A DNA stretch of 61,295 bases from Bacteroidota bacterium. Lineage in GTDB: Bacteria; Bacteroidota; Bacteroidia; Chitinophagales; Chitinophagaceae. The notes under the pieces were generated by a model, which saw nothing but the letters and a program-made list of their open reading frames with translations, was not told the DNA's origin and did not search any database. The DNA lies in contig JAPLEO010000038.1 in NCBI GenBank assembly GCA_026391125.1, forward strand, positions 1-61,295, given 5' to 3'. Both the position numbers and the translations under genes were made by a program. Below, one piece after another: positions 1 to 9,909 of this stretch (within the stretch, counting starts at the first letter, position 1; each line of letters begins with the position of its first letter).

Positions 1-85
1 TTATTAAAAAGATCAATGGCAAGAATTAGGAAAGAAACCCGAAATTTGCATTTTAATAAATGTCAGACTGGATAAATTTTAATGT

Positions 86-1336
86 ATGAAGGTAGTTGTA
101 TTAGGAGGAGGAATTATTGGATTAAGTAGTGCTTATTATTTAAAAGAAAGTGGTCATGATGTTACACTGATCGATAAAACAGATATTAGTAGCAATTGTT
201 CTTATGGCAATGCAGGATATGTTTGTCCCAGTCATTTTATTCCATTAGCAACTCCAGGTATTGTAACGCAGGGATTAAAATGGATGTGGAATTCAAGAAG
301 TCCATTTTATGTACAACCTAGATTAAATTTGAGTTTGATTGATTGGGGATTAAAATTCATGAAGTCTGCAACTCCTGAAAAAGTTGCTGAAGCTGCAATC
401 CCCTTGAGAGATGTTGCAATACTAAGTAAGAAACATTATGAAGAGTGGACACGACTACCTCAATTCAATTTTGCCTACCAGCAAAAAGGGTTATTAGAGA
501 TCTTTCAAACAGATGCAGGTGCTGCGCACGCTGAACACACGGTTCATAGAGCTCATGAAATAGGATTAAAGGATACAGAACTCTTTTCGTATGATCAATT
601 ACAAGCATTAGAGCCCCAAACAAAAATAAATGCAAAGGGTGCGATCCATTTCAATTGTGATGCGCATTTATATCCCAACAAGTTGATGGAACAAATGATT
701 GCCCATTTAAAACAAGTGGGTGTTGTTTTTAAAACCAATGAAGAAGTAATAGGTTTTGAAAATGCTGCTGGGAAAATCACAAAAGTAAAAACCAACAAAG
801 CCGTTTATGATGCTGATTCGGTAGTAGTAGCTACAGGGTCATGGTCTCGTGAATTGGCTGCAAAAATGGAAGTGAAGATTCCATTGGTAGCTGGGAGGGG
901 TTATTCTGTTACTTTAGAAGATTCTAAATATGTCATTAACTACCCATCAGTTTTAATTGAAGGCAGAGCGGCATTAACGCCGATGGATGGAAATAAAATT
1001 CGATTTGGGGGTACGATGGAAATCACGTCAACTAATACAGCACCTAGAATCGAAAGGGTAGAAGGCTTATTGGCTGCTGTTAAAAGATTCTATCCAGAAT
1101 TTGATGTGCCTGTTCCATCGATTGATAAGATCTGGTGTGGGTTCCGTCCTTGTTCTGCTGATGGCTTACCATATATTGGAAGAACTAATCGTTGGAAAAA
1201 TGTGGTAATCGCAACTGGTCACTCAATGCTCGGACTAAGTTTGGGTGCCGGAACAGGTAAGCTTGTAAATGAGCTGGTGAACGAAGAACAATTAAGTATG
1301 GATCTCAAACCTTTCGACCCCAATCGATTTAGTTAA
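86..1336 (+). CDS. FAD-dependent D-amino acid dehydrogenase-like oxidoreductase
   Basis: This is a 416-residue member of the DAO (D-amino acid oxidase/dehydrogenase) flavoprotein family, closest by eye to DadA-type dehydrogenases that oxidise D-amino acids to 2-oxo acids. Residues 3-12 carry the Rossmann dinucleotide motif GGGIIG for FAD, followed by an acidic residue after the second strand (LIDK). The C-terminal FAD-contact motif is visible around residues 355-385 (GFRPCSADGLPYIG and GHSMLGLSLGAGTG). The length matches the family. No dadX racemase or proline racemase gene lies nearby, so the substrate is not fixed; hydroxyproline-catabolism oxidases of the same family are an alternative. 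The start ATG overlaps an out-of-frame ATG four bases upstream. It reads in the same direction as bshC but is probably unrelated in function. Confidence 0.85.
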   Translation: MKVVVLGGGIIGLSSAYYLKESGHDVTLIDKTDISSNCSYGNAGYVCPSHFIPLATPGIVTQGLKWMWNSRSPFYVQPRLNLSLIDWGLKFMKSATPEKVAEAAIPLRDVAILSKKHYEEWTRLPQFNFAYQQKGLLEIFQTDAGAAHAEHTVHRAHEIGLKDTELFSYDQLQALEPQTKINAKGAIHFNCDAHLYPNKLMEQMIAHLKQVGVVFKTNEEVIGFENAAGKITKVKTNKAVYDADSVVVATGSWSRELAAKMEVKIPLVAGRGYSVTLEDSKYVINYPSVLIEGRAALTPMDGNKIRFGGTMEITSTNTAPRIERVEGLLAAVKRFYPEFDVPVPSIDKIWCGFRPCSADGLPYIGRTNRWKNVVIATGHSMLGLSLGAGTGKLVNELVNEEQLSMDLKPFDPNRFS

Positions 1337-1399
1337 TACCTCTTTATTATTTTGATGAATGGCTTTATTAGTTTCGGCTAAGTTGTACTTTTAGTGTCT

Positions 1400-3001
1400 A
1401 TGATTGAATTTGACTGTTATAGTGTTTCTTATGAGCAAACCGGTTACTTCTCAAAGTTGGTAACCGATTATTTAAACAATCCGTCAAGTCTGTCGTCGTT
1501 TTATACGCATCCGCTTTCTTTGGAAGGCATTAAAGCATCCATTGCAACAAGAAAATCGTTCAACACTCCCAGGGAATTATTGGTGGAGGTGTTACATGAA
1601 CAATACAAGGGATTAACATTATCTGCATCTGTACAAAAGAATATTGGACTGCTTTCGAATGCCAATACTTTTACCGTTACAACAGCCCATCAGCCCAACA
1701 TTTTTACTGGCCCATTGTATTTTATATATAAGATCTTACACGCAGTTAAATTGGCAGAACAACTTTCAAAAGATTTACCTGAATACAATTTTGTTCCTGT
1801 TTATTATATGGGTAGCGAAGACGCTGATTTAGATGAGTTGGGGCAGATCAATGTAGGCGGACAGCAATTGGTTTGGCAAACCAAGCAAACAGGAGCAGTA
1901 GGGAGAATGCTGGTTGACAAACACTTTATTCAATTGATTGATGCGATAGAAGGGCAGGTGGGTGTTTTAGAAAATGGCCCGTCACTGATTCAATTATTTA
2001 GAAACTGTTACAGCACAAGAAAATCGATACAGCAAGCTACACTGGAGTTGGTGAATATATTATTTGCAGATTTTGGTGTTATTGTTTTGATCCCAGATCA
2101 TGCAAAATTAAAATCGGCCTATCAATCGGTTGTTAAGAAAGAATTATTAGAAGGGTTCTCACATCAATTAGTATCAGAAACAATAGATGCGCTAAAAGAA
2201 AATTATAAAGTTCAAACTGCAGGTAGAGACATTAACTTGTTTTATCTGTTAGACCAATCCAGAATTAGAATTGAATTGGAGAATGGGTTGTATCTGGTTA
2301 AGGAACTTGGATTATCATTTACACAATCAGAGATTTTAGTAGAATTAGAGAACCATCCAGAAAGGTTTAGTGCCAATGTAATTCTGAGGGGTGGATTTCA
2401 AGAAACAGTTCTCCCAAATATCGCGTTTATTGGAGGCGGTGGGGAATTGGCTTATTGGATGGAATTGAAAAAAGTATTTGCGGCAGTTGGAATACCTTAT
2501 CCAGTATTGGTTTTGCGCAATTCCTTCTTAATCTTGAAACAGTCGCAGTACGATAAATTAGTACAACTAGGATTTAATACAACCTCCATTTTTAAAAACT
2601 CATTTGATTTATTAAATGAACTAGTAAAAAGAGAGTCCAACTCAAGTTGGAATATTGCCGATGAAATTCAGGCTATTAGTGCATTGTATCAGCAAATACA
2701 AACAAAGTCAGCAAGTGTTGATCAAAGTTTACATGAACATGTAATTTCACTAGAAATAAAAACGGCTAAAAAGTTAGCAGGATTAGAAAAAAAATTATTA
2801 AGATCTGAGCGAAATAAATTTGACGCATCAAAAAGACAAATAGCTACCCTTAAAGAAGATTTATTTCCTAATAATAGTTTGCAAGAAAGGGTCTATAATT
2901 TCTCTGAATATTATTCGAGGATGGGAAAAGCATGGATTGAAATGATCTACAAAGCATCGCCTGCGTTAGAGATGCAATTCACTATCATTGTAATAAAATA
3001 A
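1400..3001 (+). CDS. bshC: Putative bacillithiol synthesis cysteine ligase BshC
   Basis: The 533-residue product matches BshC, which is thought to add cysteine to glucosaminyl-malate in the last step of bacillithiol synthesis in the cytosol. The N-terminus (YEQTGYFSKLVTDYL), the early TTAHQPNIFTGPLYFIYK block, the GSEDADLDE segment and a late coiled coil (about residues 440-480) are typical, as is a length near 535. I place the start at the ATG at 1400; an in-frame GTG lies two codons upstream. A TACTTTTA box ends at 1393, which would leave almost no leader if it is the promoter. The other pathway genes in the window are bshB1 (21016) and a bacilliredoxin (18249); bshA is not here. It converges with purE, with 13 bp between stops. 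Confidence 0.88.
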   Translation: MIEFDCYSVSYEQTGYFSKLVTDYLNNPSSLSSFYTHPLSLEGIKASIATRKSFNTPRELLVEVLHEQYKGLTLSASVQKNIGLLSNANTFTVTTAHQPNIFTGPLYFIYKILHAVKLAEQLSKDLPEYNFVPVYYMGSEDADLDELGQINVGGQQLVWQTKQTGAVGRMLVDKHFIQLIDAIEGQVGVLENGPSLIQLFRNCYSTRKSIQQATLELVNILFADFGVIVLIPDHAKLKSAYQSVVKKELLEGFSHQLVSETIDALKENYKVQTAGRDINLFYLLDQSRIRIELENGLYLVKELGLSFTQSEILVELENHPERFSANVILRGGFQETVLPNIAFIGGGGELAYWMELKKVFAAVGIPYPVLVLRNSFLILKQSQYDKLVQLGFNTTSIFKNSFDLLNELVKRESNSSWNIADEIQAISALYQQIQTKSASVDQSLHEHVISLEIKTAKKLAGLEKKLLRSERNKFDASKRQIATLKEDLFPNNSLQERVYNFSEYYSRMGKAWIEMIYKASPALEMQFTIIVIK

Positions 3002-3014
3002 ATTCTCGAATTTA

Positions 3015-3533
3015 CTAGTCGAATTCATTGGGCCAATCCTGCTTCAATAGATGAATCTTAGCAGCAACCTCATCATTTAATTGTGCTTTGTAAGCTGAAA
3101 TGGCAGATGAAATTGATTCGTCTGCTGTGCCAATTATTTGTGCGGCCAAGATCCCGGCATTTTTTGCGGCATTCAATGCAACAGTCGCAACTGGTACGCC
3201 GTTTGGCATTTGCAAAATTGATAAAACAGAATCCCAACCATCAATAGAATTAGATGACTTAATCGGAACACCTATAACAGGTAGGGTAGTAATCGATGCA
3301 ATCATGCCAGGTAAGTGTGCTGCGCCACCAGCACCTGCAATGATCGTTTTCAAGCCCCTTGATTTTGCTTTTTGAGCATATTCCACCATTCGAATGGGAG
3401 TTCTGTGTGCAGATACAACAGTCAGTTCAAATGCTATTCCGAATTTTTGTAAAATATCAGCGGCATCCTGCATGATCTTTAGGTCGCTATCGCTTCCCAT
3501 TATAATTCCAACCAAGGGTTTGTTTGTATTCAT
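3015..3533 (-). CDS. purE: N5-carboxyaminoimidazole ribonucleotide mutase (class I PurE)
   Basis: PurE converts N5-carboxyaminoimidazole ribonucleotide to 4-carboxy-aminoimidazole ribonucleotide in de novo purine synthesis. The 172 residues show the diagnostic motifs in order: GSDSD near residue 13, SAHRTP near 41, [11 protein letters not shown] near 67, and the [14 protein letters not shown] block near 105. The conserved His residues of SAHRTP and AAHLPGM are present, consistent with the class I mutase rather than the class II carboxylase. The usual partner purK is not adjacent. The gene lies 27 bp downstream of the ABC-F gene on the same strand with no terminator between, so the two are probably co-transcribed from the promoter at 5528-5558. 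Confidence 0.95.
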   Translation of the reverse strand: MNTNKPLVGIIMGSDSDLKIMQDAADILQKFGIAFELTVVSAHRTPIRMVEYAQKAKSRGLKTIIAGAGGAAHLPGMIASITTLPVIGVPIKSSNSIDGWDSVLSILQMPNGVPVATVALNAAKNAGILAAQIIGTADESISSAISAYKAQLNDEVAAKIHLLKQDWPNEFD

Positions 3534-3560
3534 GGCTTTGTATTACAGTTGCAAGTTAAA

Positions 3561-5504
3561 TTAAAATCCAGATTCCAATTCCATCAACTTTTCAAAAGCT
3601 GTTTCATATTCTTGATTCAAGTTGTTGAATTGTGTTTGAATCAACTTATAATCTTTTTCCAATTGAACGAATTTATTTTTGTCGGAATAGATACTTGGAT
3701 CACCCATGGCGGCTTCAATTCTCAACTTTTCAGATTTTGCTTTATTCAAATTGGCTTCAATTTGTTGTAATTGTTTCTGTTGTTTTTGAACTTCTTTCTG
3801 TAAATCTTTATTGATTGGATTTTTTTCAACCGGTTTAGCTTGTTCTTTTTTGGGTTCAGGTTTTGGTTCGGGTTTTTGTTCCACCTTCGCTGCTTCCTGT
3901 TTTGCCATTCGTTCATTCCATTCTACCCATTCTTGATAACTGCCTTTAAATTCTTTAATTTGATGATCAACTATCTCCCAGATCTTATTGGCCGTTTTTG
4001 AAATAAAATAACGATCGTGACTTACCAGAATGATACTGCCTTCGTATTTATTTAGGGCTTCTGCTAATAGATCTACCGAGTGCATATCTAAGTGGTTCGT
4101 AGGCTCATCCAAAATCAAGAAGTTGGCCTTACTAACGATGGTCTTTGCCAATGCAACACGTGCTTTTTCACCCCCACTTAAGACACGAATTTTTTTATCA
4201 ATATCATCACCTCCAAAAAGGAATGCACCCATCAAACTCCTTAATTCCACATCACTTTTCTTACTACCACAACTTTGCATTTCTTCCAAAATGGTATGCG
4301 TCATTGTCAAGGCTTCTAACTGATGCTGTGCATAGAAACTCTCTTCTACATTATGTCCCCATACACGCTCACCAGAGAACGTCTCGTTACCAGCTACCAT
4401 TCTAAGAACTGTTGATTTTCCTTTACCATTGGCACCGATCAAGGCAATTTTATCACCACGATCAATTTCTGCACTGGTATGATCAACAATATTGATATTA
4501 CCGAAACTCTTACTTACTTCTTTCAAGGATACGAGAACCCTTCCAGGAACTTTATCTAATTGAAAGTTGATGCGGAGGTCTGGTCTTTCTAATTGTACAT
4601 CTTCGATCTTATCGATCTTATCTAATCTTTTCTGAACACTCTGAGCTTGCGCTGCTTTACTAGCTTTAGCTTTAAATCGTTCAATAAATCTTTCTTGTTG
4701 ACGAATATAATCCTGCTGATTCTCGAATGCTTTCTGTTGCATATCGATGCGGATCATTTTCTCTTGTTCATAAAATTCGTAATCGCCTGAATAAATATGA
4801 ATTTGTTGTTGGTATACCTCAACGATCTTATTCACCATCTTATTGAGGAAGAATTTATCGTGACTCACAATCACCACACTGCCTTTATAGTGGATAAGAT
4901 ATTTCTCAAGCCACTCAATTGATGGTAGATCCAAGTGGTTAGTAGGTTCATCCATCAATAACACATCAGGTTGCTGTAAGATCATTTTAGCAAGCAACAC
5001 ACGCATTCTCCAACCTCCACTAAATTCTTTGTAGGGGCGAATAAGATCTTCATTGCTAAAACCAAGGCCATGCAATACTTCTTCTGCTTTATGGTGAATA
5101 TTATATCCATCCAATACGTCTAGCTCATGCAAAGCATCGGTATACTTAATGAGAAGTTCCTCGTTTTCAGAATCGTTTTCTAATTCGTGGCCAAGGGTTT
5201 CAATATCTTTTTCAATCTGGCGAATCCTTTCAAATGCACTCAGTGCAACTTCCGTAATGTTTTCATTCGTATCAAAACTCAAAAGATCCTGGTGTAAATA
5301 ACCAATGGTGGTATCCTTACTTTTTTCAACAGATCCTTTTGAGGGTAGGTATTCGCCCACCAATACTTTCAATAGTGTTGATTTTCCAGTACCATTATAA
5401 CCGATTAAACCTACTCGATCGCCGGGCTGAATATGCCATGTAGCATCTTCCACAATCACTCTGGCTCCAAACTCAAACGTAACATTTTGTAATCCTATCA
5501 GCAT
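3561..5504 (-). CDS. ABC-F family ATPase (Uup-like, C-terminal coiled coil)
   Basis: A 647-residue soluble tandem ABC ATPase with no membrane segments, as in the ABC-F translation factors that act at the ribosome. Domain 1 has Walker A GYNGTGKST (about residue 35), signature FSGGWRMRV and Walker B LLMDEPTNHLD. Domain 2 has GANGKGKST, LSGGEKARVALAK and LILDEPTNHLD. Between them lies the charged helical linker typical of the family. After domain 2 a Lys/Glu/Pro-rich tether (about residues 540-565) leads to a C-terminal coiled coil, as in Uup, which points to Uup or the antibiotic-resistance/ribosome-rescue branches rather than EttA. The start is supported by a promoter 24 bp upstream. Target state of the ribosome and any drug-resistance role cannot be told from sequence. 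Confidence 0.92.
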   Translation of the reverse strand: MLIGLQNVTFEFGARVIVEDATWHIQPGDRVGLIGYNGTGKSTLLKVLVGEYLPSKGSVEKSKDTTIGYLHQDLLSFDTNENITEVALSAFERIRQIEKDIETLGHELENDSENEELLIKYTDALHELDVLDGYNIHHKAEEVLHGLGFSNEDLIRPYKEFSGGWRMRVLLAKMILQQPDVLLMDEPTNHLDLPSIEWLEKYLIHYKGSVVIVSHDKFFLNKMVNKIVEVYQQQIHIYSGDYEFYEQEKMIRIDMQQKAFENQQDYIRQQERFIERFKAKASKAAQAQSVQKRLDKIDKIEDVQLERPDLRINFQLDKVPGRVLVSLKEVSKSFGNINIVDHTSAEIDRGDKIALIGANGKGKSTVLRMVAGNETFSGERVWGHNVEESFYAQHQLEALTMTHTILEEMQSCGSKKSDVELRSLMGAFLFGGDDIDKKIRVLSGGEKARVALAKTIVSKANFLILDEPTNHLDMHSVDLLAEALNKYEGSIILVSHDRYFISKTANKIWEIVDHQIKEFKGSYQEWVEWNERMAKQEAAKVEQKPEPKPEPKKEQAKPVEKNPINKDLQKEVQKQQKQLQQIEANLNKAKSEKLRIEAAMGDPSIYSDKNKFVQLEKDYKLIQTQFNNLNQEYETAFEKLMELESGF

Positions 5505-5527
5505 CTCTTAACAAGGTTTTAAGGCCG

Positions 5528-5558
5528 CAAAGGTAATTGCAAACTGCTGCCAATGCAA
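5528..5558 (-). promoter_or_regulatory. Promoter of the ABC-F - purE unit
   Basis: Read on the minus strand, TTG (5558-5556) is followed 20 nt later by TACCTTTG (5535-5528), an exact match to the Bacteroidota -33/-7 pattern (TTG, TAnnTTTG). It lies 24 bp before the ABC-F start. On the plus strand the same interval also holds TAAATTTG (5566-5573), 17 bp before the divergent DUF3347 gene. Confidence 0.6.
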
Positions 5559-5589
5559 TTTGCTTTAAATTTGAGTACAATATTTTTTT

Positions 5590-6177
5590 ATGAAAAGCGC
5601 AATTGCACTGATAATAATGGCTGTTTTACTGTCTTGTAGCGGGCAAAATGACAAAATAACCCAAGAATTAAAAGGTTCAAATCAGGTGGCGCTCACAAAA
5701 TTGAAGAATTCTGCTGCGTTTAATGCCTCTTTTAATGAGGTTATTGAGGCCTATTTCTCCTTAAAAAACAATTTTATTGCGGAAAAGGATAGTGGGATTG
5801 CCCAATCTTCCAGGGCTTTGATGAGGGCTGCGGATAGTCTAAAATTAAATGAATTGAAGGCAGATAGCAATTTGATAATCACAGCTCGAACTTATTCTGA
5901 AGGCATTTCTGCAGAATTGATTGGTTTATTGGGCGAAAAAGATCTGCTCGCCAAACGGAGGTCTTTTCAAATGGTCTCTGATCAATTATATGATTTTATC
6001 AGAACTGTACAATACGATCAAACATTGCTATACCATGCTTTTTGTGGCAATGCTTTTGATGATCAGGGTGCGTACTGGTTAACCAAGCCCCAGGATGAAA
6101 AGAATCCCTATATTCCTCATGCTGCAACAGCCTGTTATGAAATTAAGGACACTATTAAGTTGGGTCAAGCCCAATAA
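5590..6177 (+). CDS. DUF3347 domain lipoprotein
   Basis: A 195-residue exported lipoprotein: a short hydrophobic leader ends in a lipobox at LLSCS (Cys16). The mature part is mostly helical and ends with the DUF3347 hallmark, a late motif reading YHAFCGNAFDDQGAYWLTK followed by NPYIPHAATACYEIKDT. In other Bacteroidota this domain occurs alone or at the C-terminus of CusB-like metal efflux adaptors and may bind metal through its conserved His and Cys residues. Here it stands alone and is not next to the efflux operon at 43.9-49.5 kb. It reads towards the TonB receptor with 52 bp between them. Function is not established; a periplasmic metal-handling role is inference from the domain. Confidence 0.75.
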   Translation: MKSAIALIIMAVLLSCSGQNDKITQELKGSNQVALTKLKNSAAFNASFNEVIEAYFSLKNNFIAEKDSGIAQSSRALMRAADSLKLNELKADSNLIITARTYSEGISAELIGLLGEKDLLAKRRSFQMVSDQLYDFIRTVQYDQTLLYHAFCGNAFDDQGAYWLTKPQDEKNPYIPHAATACYEIKDTIKLGQAQ

Positions 6178-6229
6178 TTTCTGCCTTCCAAGAACTTTGT
6201 AAAGCATCATTTGTTAAGGGTATATGTAC

Positions 6230-8584
6230 ATGAAATCAGTCTATTTATTTTTCTTTTTCCTTTTTCTTACTGTTGTGGTTACGGCACAGGAAAAGTTTAC
6301 AATAAATGGTTATATCAAAGACTCACTCACAGGAGAAACCCTCATTGGTGCCAATGTATATATTCGTTCTGAAGGGAAAGGGGTTAGTGCAAATCAATAT
6401 GGATTCTATTCTATTACACTGAAAAAGGGGATTTATAAGGCTTCAGTTTCTTTTGTTGGTTATCAAACGAAGGACTTAGAGATCGATTTAAATAGTAACC
6501 AGCAGAATAATATTTTGTTGGTATTGAGTAATATGGCCATAAATAATGTGACAGTTGTTTCTCGTAAAAGGGATAACAATATTAAAACTGCACAGATGGG
6601 CAAAATGGAATTAAACATCAACACGGCAAAAGCCATTCCTGCATTCATGGGCGAAGTAGACATTTTGAAAACACTTCAATTAATGCCTGGAATTAGAAAT
6701 GCCGGAGAAGGTAATGCAGGCTTTTATGTGAGAGGTGGAGGTGCAGATCAGAATTTAATATTGTTAGATGATGCGGTTGTTTATAATACGGGACATTTAT
6801 TCGGCTTCTTTTCTATTTTCAATAGCGATGCGATTAAAAATGTAACACTTATTAAAGGGGGCATGCCTGCACAATATGGAGGCAGATTATCTTCTGTGGT
6901 TGACGTGGCAATGAAAGAAGGTAATACCAATAAAACACAAGTGGATATTGGTATTGGCTTAATTGCTTCGAGGTTTTCGATACAAGGGCCATTGAAGAAG
7001 AATAAAGCTTCTTATATGATCTCTGCCCGAAGAACATATGCTGATGCCCTCGCAAAACCGTTCATTAAAAAAACGAGCGATTATTATGGCTCGGGTTATT
7101 TTTTCTACGACCTGAATGCTAAAATGAATTACGAATTTTCTGAGAAAGATCATTTGTACTTAAGTGGCTATTTTGGAAGAGATAAATTCAATTTTAATAA
7201 TTCAAAACGATCTTTTCAAACTGAGATCCCTTGGGGCAATTCAACAGCAACACTTAGATGGAACCATGTTTTTAATCAGAAACTTTTTGCAAACACAACG
7301 CTTGTATATAACGATTATAAATTTGCGTTGAACGGCCGACAAAACGATTTTAATATTAATCTTTCCTCCGGAATTAGGGATCTGAATGCGAAGACTGATT
7401 TCGATTATTATGCTTCACCAGAACACAAAATTAAATTTGGCGTACAATACACATTCCATACTTTTTTACCGAATGTGTTGAGTGGAAATCAGGATAGTGT
7501 GGTATTTACGCCACAGAATGCTACAAAGAAATATGCAAACGAATACGCTGTATATATTCAAGACGATTGGGAAATCAATTCAAAATTGAAATTGAATATA
7601 GGCTTGCGTTATAGTAGATTTCAACAAGTGGGTAGGTATACCAAATATATTCGGGATGTAAATGGAAATATATTGGATAGTGTAGTTTATGGAAAAGGAC
7701 AAACAGTGCAGGTTTATGGAGGATTTGAACCGAGGGCTACCATGCGATATGAATTAAATGAGACCAGCTCATTAAAAGCAGCCATCACGCATAACCTTCA
7801 ATATATTCACCTTGTTACGAATGCTGGCACAACTTTGCCAACAGACCTTTGGGTGCCTAGTACTGCCATCGTTCAACCTCAGTTAAGTTGGCAATACGCA
7901 ATGGGGTATTTTAAGAATTTCAAAGACGGAATGTTTGAGACATCAATTGAAGCTTACTATAAAACAATGGAGCACCAAATTGAATACAGAGAAGGTTATA
8001 CTCCTTCTTTGAAAGATCCTGAAGAAGAATTTGTATTTGGCAAGGGTTGGAGTTATGGGGCTGAGTTTTTTGTGAATAAAGTTAAAGGGCGTTTAACTGG
8101 TTGGGTAGGCTATACTTTGAGTTGGACCATGAGACAATTTAAAGATCTGAATGATGGTATGCAATATCCAAGTAGAAATGATCGTCGACACGATCTTTCT
8201 GTGGTAGCTAACTATGAAATAAATAAAAAATGGAAACTAGGATCTGTATTTGTTTATGGTACAGGCGCTGCAATTTCTGTTCCTGAAAGGTTCTATTTTG
8301 TAAGTGGAAACCTCACTCAAGAATACAGTCGTATCAATGCTTACAGAATGGCAGCCTATCATCGATTGGATTTTGCGGCAACCTATACACCAACACATAA
8401 AGCGAATTCAAAGTATACGAGTAATTGGGTATTTAGTATCTATAATGTGTATAGTAGAATGAACCCATATTTCATTTACTACGATCAAACAGGATCTGCT
8501 GCAACTGGAGATTTAAAAGTAACTGCCAAACAAGTTTCATTATTCCCGATCATTCCTTCTATAACTTGGAATGTGAAGTTCTAA
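6230..8584 (+). CDS. TonB-dependent outer-membrane receptor with carboxypeptidase-regulatory domain
   Basis: A 784-residue outer-membrane receptor. A signal peptide (hydrophobic to about residue 20, ending TAQ) is followed by a carboxypeptidase D regulatory-like beta domain (about residues 22-110; GYIKDSLTGETLIGANVYI, VSFVGYQT). A plug domain follows (about 120-230) with the typical LMPGIRNAGEGNAGFYVRGG and GGMPAQYGGRLSSVVDV, then a barrel rich in alternating aromatic strands to the C-terminal aromatic residue (NVKF). I chose ATG 6230 because it directly starts a Lys-plus-hydrophobic leader; ATG 6224 is two codons upstream. No SusD-like partner lies beside it, so it is not a classic polysaccharide-utilisation pair; the substrate is unknown. 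It converges with the next gene with only 2 bp between stops. Confidence 0.88.
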   Translation: MKSVYLFFFFLFLTVVVTAQEKFTINGYIKDSLTGETLIGANVYIRSEGKGVSANQYGFYSITLKKGIYKASVSFVGYQTKDLEIDLNSNQQNNILLVLSNMAINNVTVVSRKRDNNIKTAQMGKMELNINTAKAIPAFMGEVDILKTLQLMPGIRNAGEGNAGFYVRGGGADQNLILLDDAVVYNTGHLFGFFSIFNSDAIKNVTLIKGGMPAQYGGRLSSVVDVAMKEGNTNKTQVDIGIGLIASRFSIQGPLKKNKASYMISARRTYADALAKPFIKKTSDYYGSGYFFYDLNAKMNYEFSEKDHLYLSGYFGRDKFNFNNSKRSFQTEIPWGNSTATLRWNHVFNQKLFANTTLVYNDYKFALNGRQNDFNINLSSGIRDLNAKTDFDYYASPEHKIKFGVQYTFHTFLPNVLSGNQDSVVFTPQNATKKYANEYAVYIQDDWEINSKLKLNIGLRYSRFQQVGRYTKYIRDVNGNILDSVVYGKGQTVQVYGGFEPRATMRYELNETSSLKAAITHNLQYIHLVTNAGTTLPTDLWVPSTAIVQPQLSWQYAMGYFKNFKDGMFETSIEAYYKTMEHQIEYREGYTPSLKDPEEEFVFGKGWSYGAEFFVNKVKGRLTGWVGYTLSWTMRQFKDLNDGMQYPSRNDRRHDLSVVANYEINKKWKLGSVFVYGTGAAISVPERFYFVSGNLTQEYSRINAYRMAAYHRLDFAATYTPTHKANSKYTSNWVFSIYNVYSRMNPYFIYYDQTGSAATGDLKVTAKQVSLFPIIPSITWNVKF

Positions 8585-8586
8585 AG

Positions 8587-9774
8587 CTATTCTTTTGGCT
8601 TGTATTCGATGATCACTTTTGCATTTTTTTCTTCTGTAGAAGTTAGAAAAACTTCATATCTTTTTTTACCTGCAGTAATCACCATCAACGCGGTATTAGG
8701 AGGAATTTCACCCATATTCTCTGCAACCATAATAAATTCATGTCTAGTATCTTCTTTCGACATTTTTATTTTAAGGGTAATTGGAGTATACCCTAATCCA
8801 CCATTTTTTACAACTTGAATATTATTGTGGAATACAGAAACTGAATCATGGTCGATAGTGCCATTATCATATAGATCGATCTGAATAGAACTTTCGTCTG
8901 TTTGAATAGTTTTAACCAAATTATTTTCTCTTTCCACCAACACTTTTGGAAGCGTCGATTTTTTGGTAACCGCCAATTCTTTTTGTTTGCTTGGGATGGT
9001 ATCCTTCTTTTTTGGTTCAGAAATAACTGAGGATCCTTTTTCTACTGGAATTGGTGCAGGGGTTGTAATTATTGGTGCTGGTATTAAATTATTTTCTGCT
9101 CCGGGCTTAGTTTTTGAACTAGTAACAGGTGCAGGTGGACTAGTAGTTTTTGGCGAACTAGTGGAAGGTTTTTTAGCAGCTGTTGAATTGGATGGTTTCG
9201 TATTGGTTGGTGCAGGCTTTGGTTTTTGTGGCGTAATTACAGTAGGAGCAGGGTTAGTTGTTTTAACTGAATCCGATGGTTTCTTCTTCACTAAAAAGTC
9301 TTCTGGTACAAAATCTGATTTTGTTACCCTTTCCAAATAAACCTTCCCCGAACCACAGTCGCCCTTGTCTTTGACGTTTACAGAAATGAAATTTCCTTGA
9401 AGCACTTCTAGCTTACCCATTTTTGAATAGTCGAGATAACAGGTCATTAAGCAAGGCTGACTCTTATCACCGATTTCTAACTCCAAAAGTCCCGTTTCTT
9501 TTATGATCAAAGTTTTAGATGCGGGGGTGTAGATTCCTTGCAGACTCGCTTTGCCATAGAAAACGGTGCTTTTATAAGAATAGGTAACTCCTTTTACAGA
9601 TTTGTCTTTTTTTTCATCAATCTGAACCTCGTATTTGTACATTTCTTCTCGCACGCCATCCCTATAGAGGCCATTGGAAGAACTGAAATACCCTCTCCAG
9701 ATCCCAGTGATATTTTGGGATTCTGCTGAAAAAGAAAGCAATAAAAGAGTGAAAAGGGTAAAAATCAATCTCAT
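8587..9774 (-). CDS. Exported two-domain protein with Pro/Thr/Lys-rich linker, function unknown
   Basis: I do not recognise a named family. The 395 residues start with a clear signal peptide (to about residue 19, AESQ). Domain 1 (about 21-155) begins with a conserved-looking NITGIWRGYFSS strand and contains three Cys (108, 112, 140), so a disulphide is possible. Residues 165-275 are a low-complexity linker of Pro, Thr, Ser and Lys with almost no large hydrophobics. Domain 2 (about 280-395) is beta-rich (SIQIDLYDNGTIDHDSVSV, PPNTALMVITAGKKRYEVFL). The build suggests a periplasmic or surface protein with a flexible stalk. It is monocistronic and convergent with the TonB receptor. Confidence 0.75.
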   Translation of the reverse strand: MRLIFTLFTLLLLSFSAESQNITGIWRGYFSSSNGLYRDGVREEMYKYEVQIDEKKDKSVKGVTYSYKSTVFYGKASLQGIYTPASKTLIIKETGLLELEIGDKSQPCLMTCYLDYSKMGKLEVLQGNFISVNVKDKGDCGSGKVYLERVTKSDFVPEDFLVKKKPSDSVKTTNPAPTVITPQKPKPAPTNTKPSNSTAAKKPSTSSPKTTSPPAPVTSSKTKPGAENNLIPAPIITTPAPIPVEKGSSVISEPKKKDTIPSKQKELAVTKKSTLPKVLVERENNLVKTIQTDESSIQIDLYDNGTIDHDSVSVFHNNIQVVKNGGLGYTPITLKIKMSKEDTRHEFIMVAENMGEIPPNTALMVITAGKKRYEVFLTSTEEKNAKVIIEYKPKE

Positions 9775-9866
9775 ATTACAAATCTACATCGTCAACTTAC
9801 TAAAGAAGCGTTAAAGGTTTTGATTTTATAAATTGGACTGGGGTATCAAGTCTGACTGCAATTTTG

Positions 9867-9874
9867 TACTTTTG
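9867..9874 (+). promoter_or_regulatory. -7 box of thrS (TACTTTTG)
   Basis: TACTTTTG followed by C matches the Bacteroidota TAnnTTTG box and sits 35 bp before the thrS start. I see no good TTG at the matching -33 distance. Confidence 0.5.
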
Positions 9875-9909
9875 CAACTCGAATTCAATAAAGATTTGAT
9901 TTAAACTAC

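Noticed and set aside
8963..9340. Plus-strand open frame of 125 codons rich in Gly and Val
   Set aside because: It is the antisense image of the low-complexity Pro/Thr linker on the minus strand, with no promoter or family likeness.
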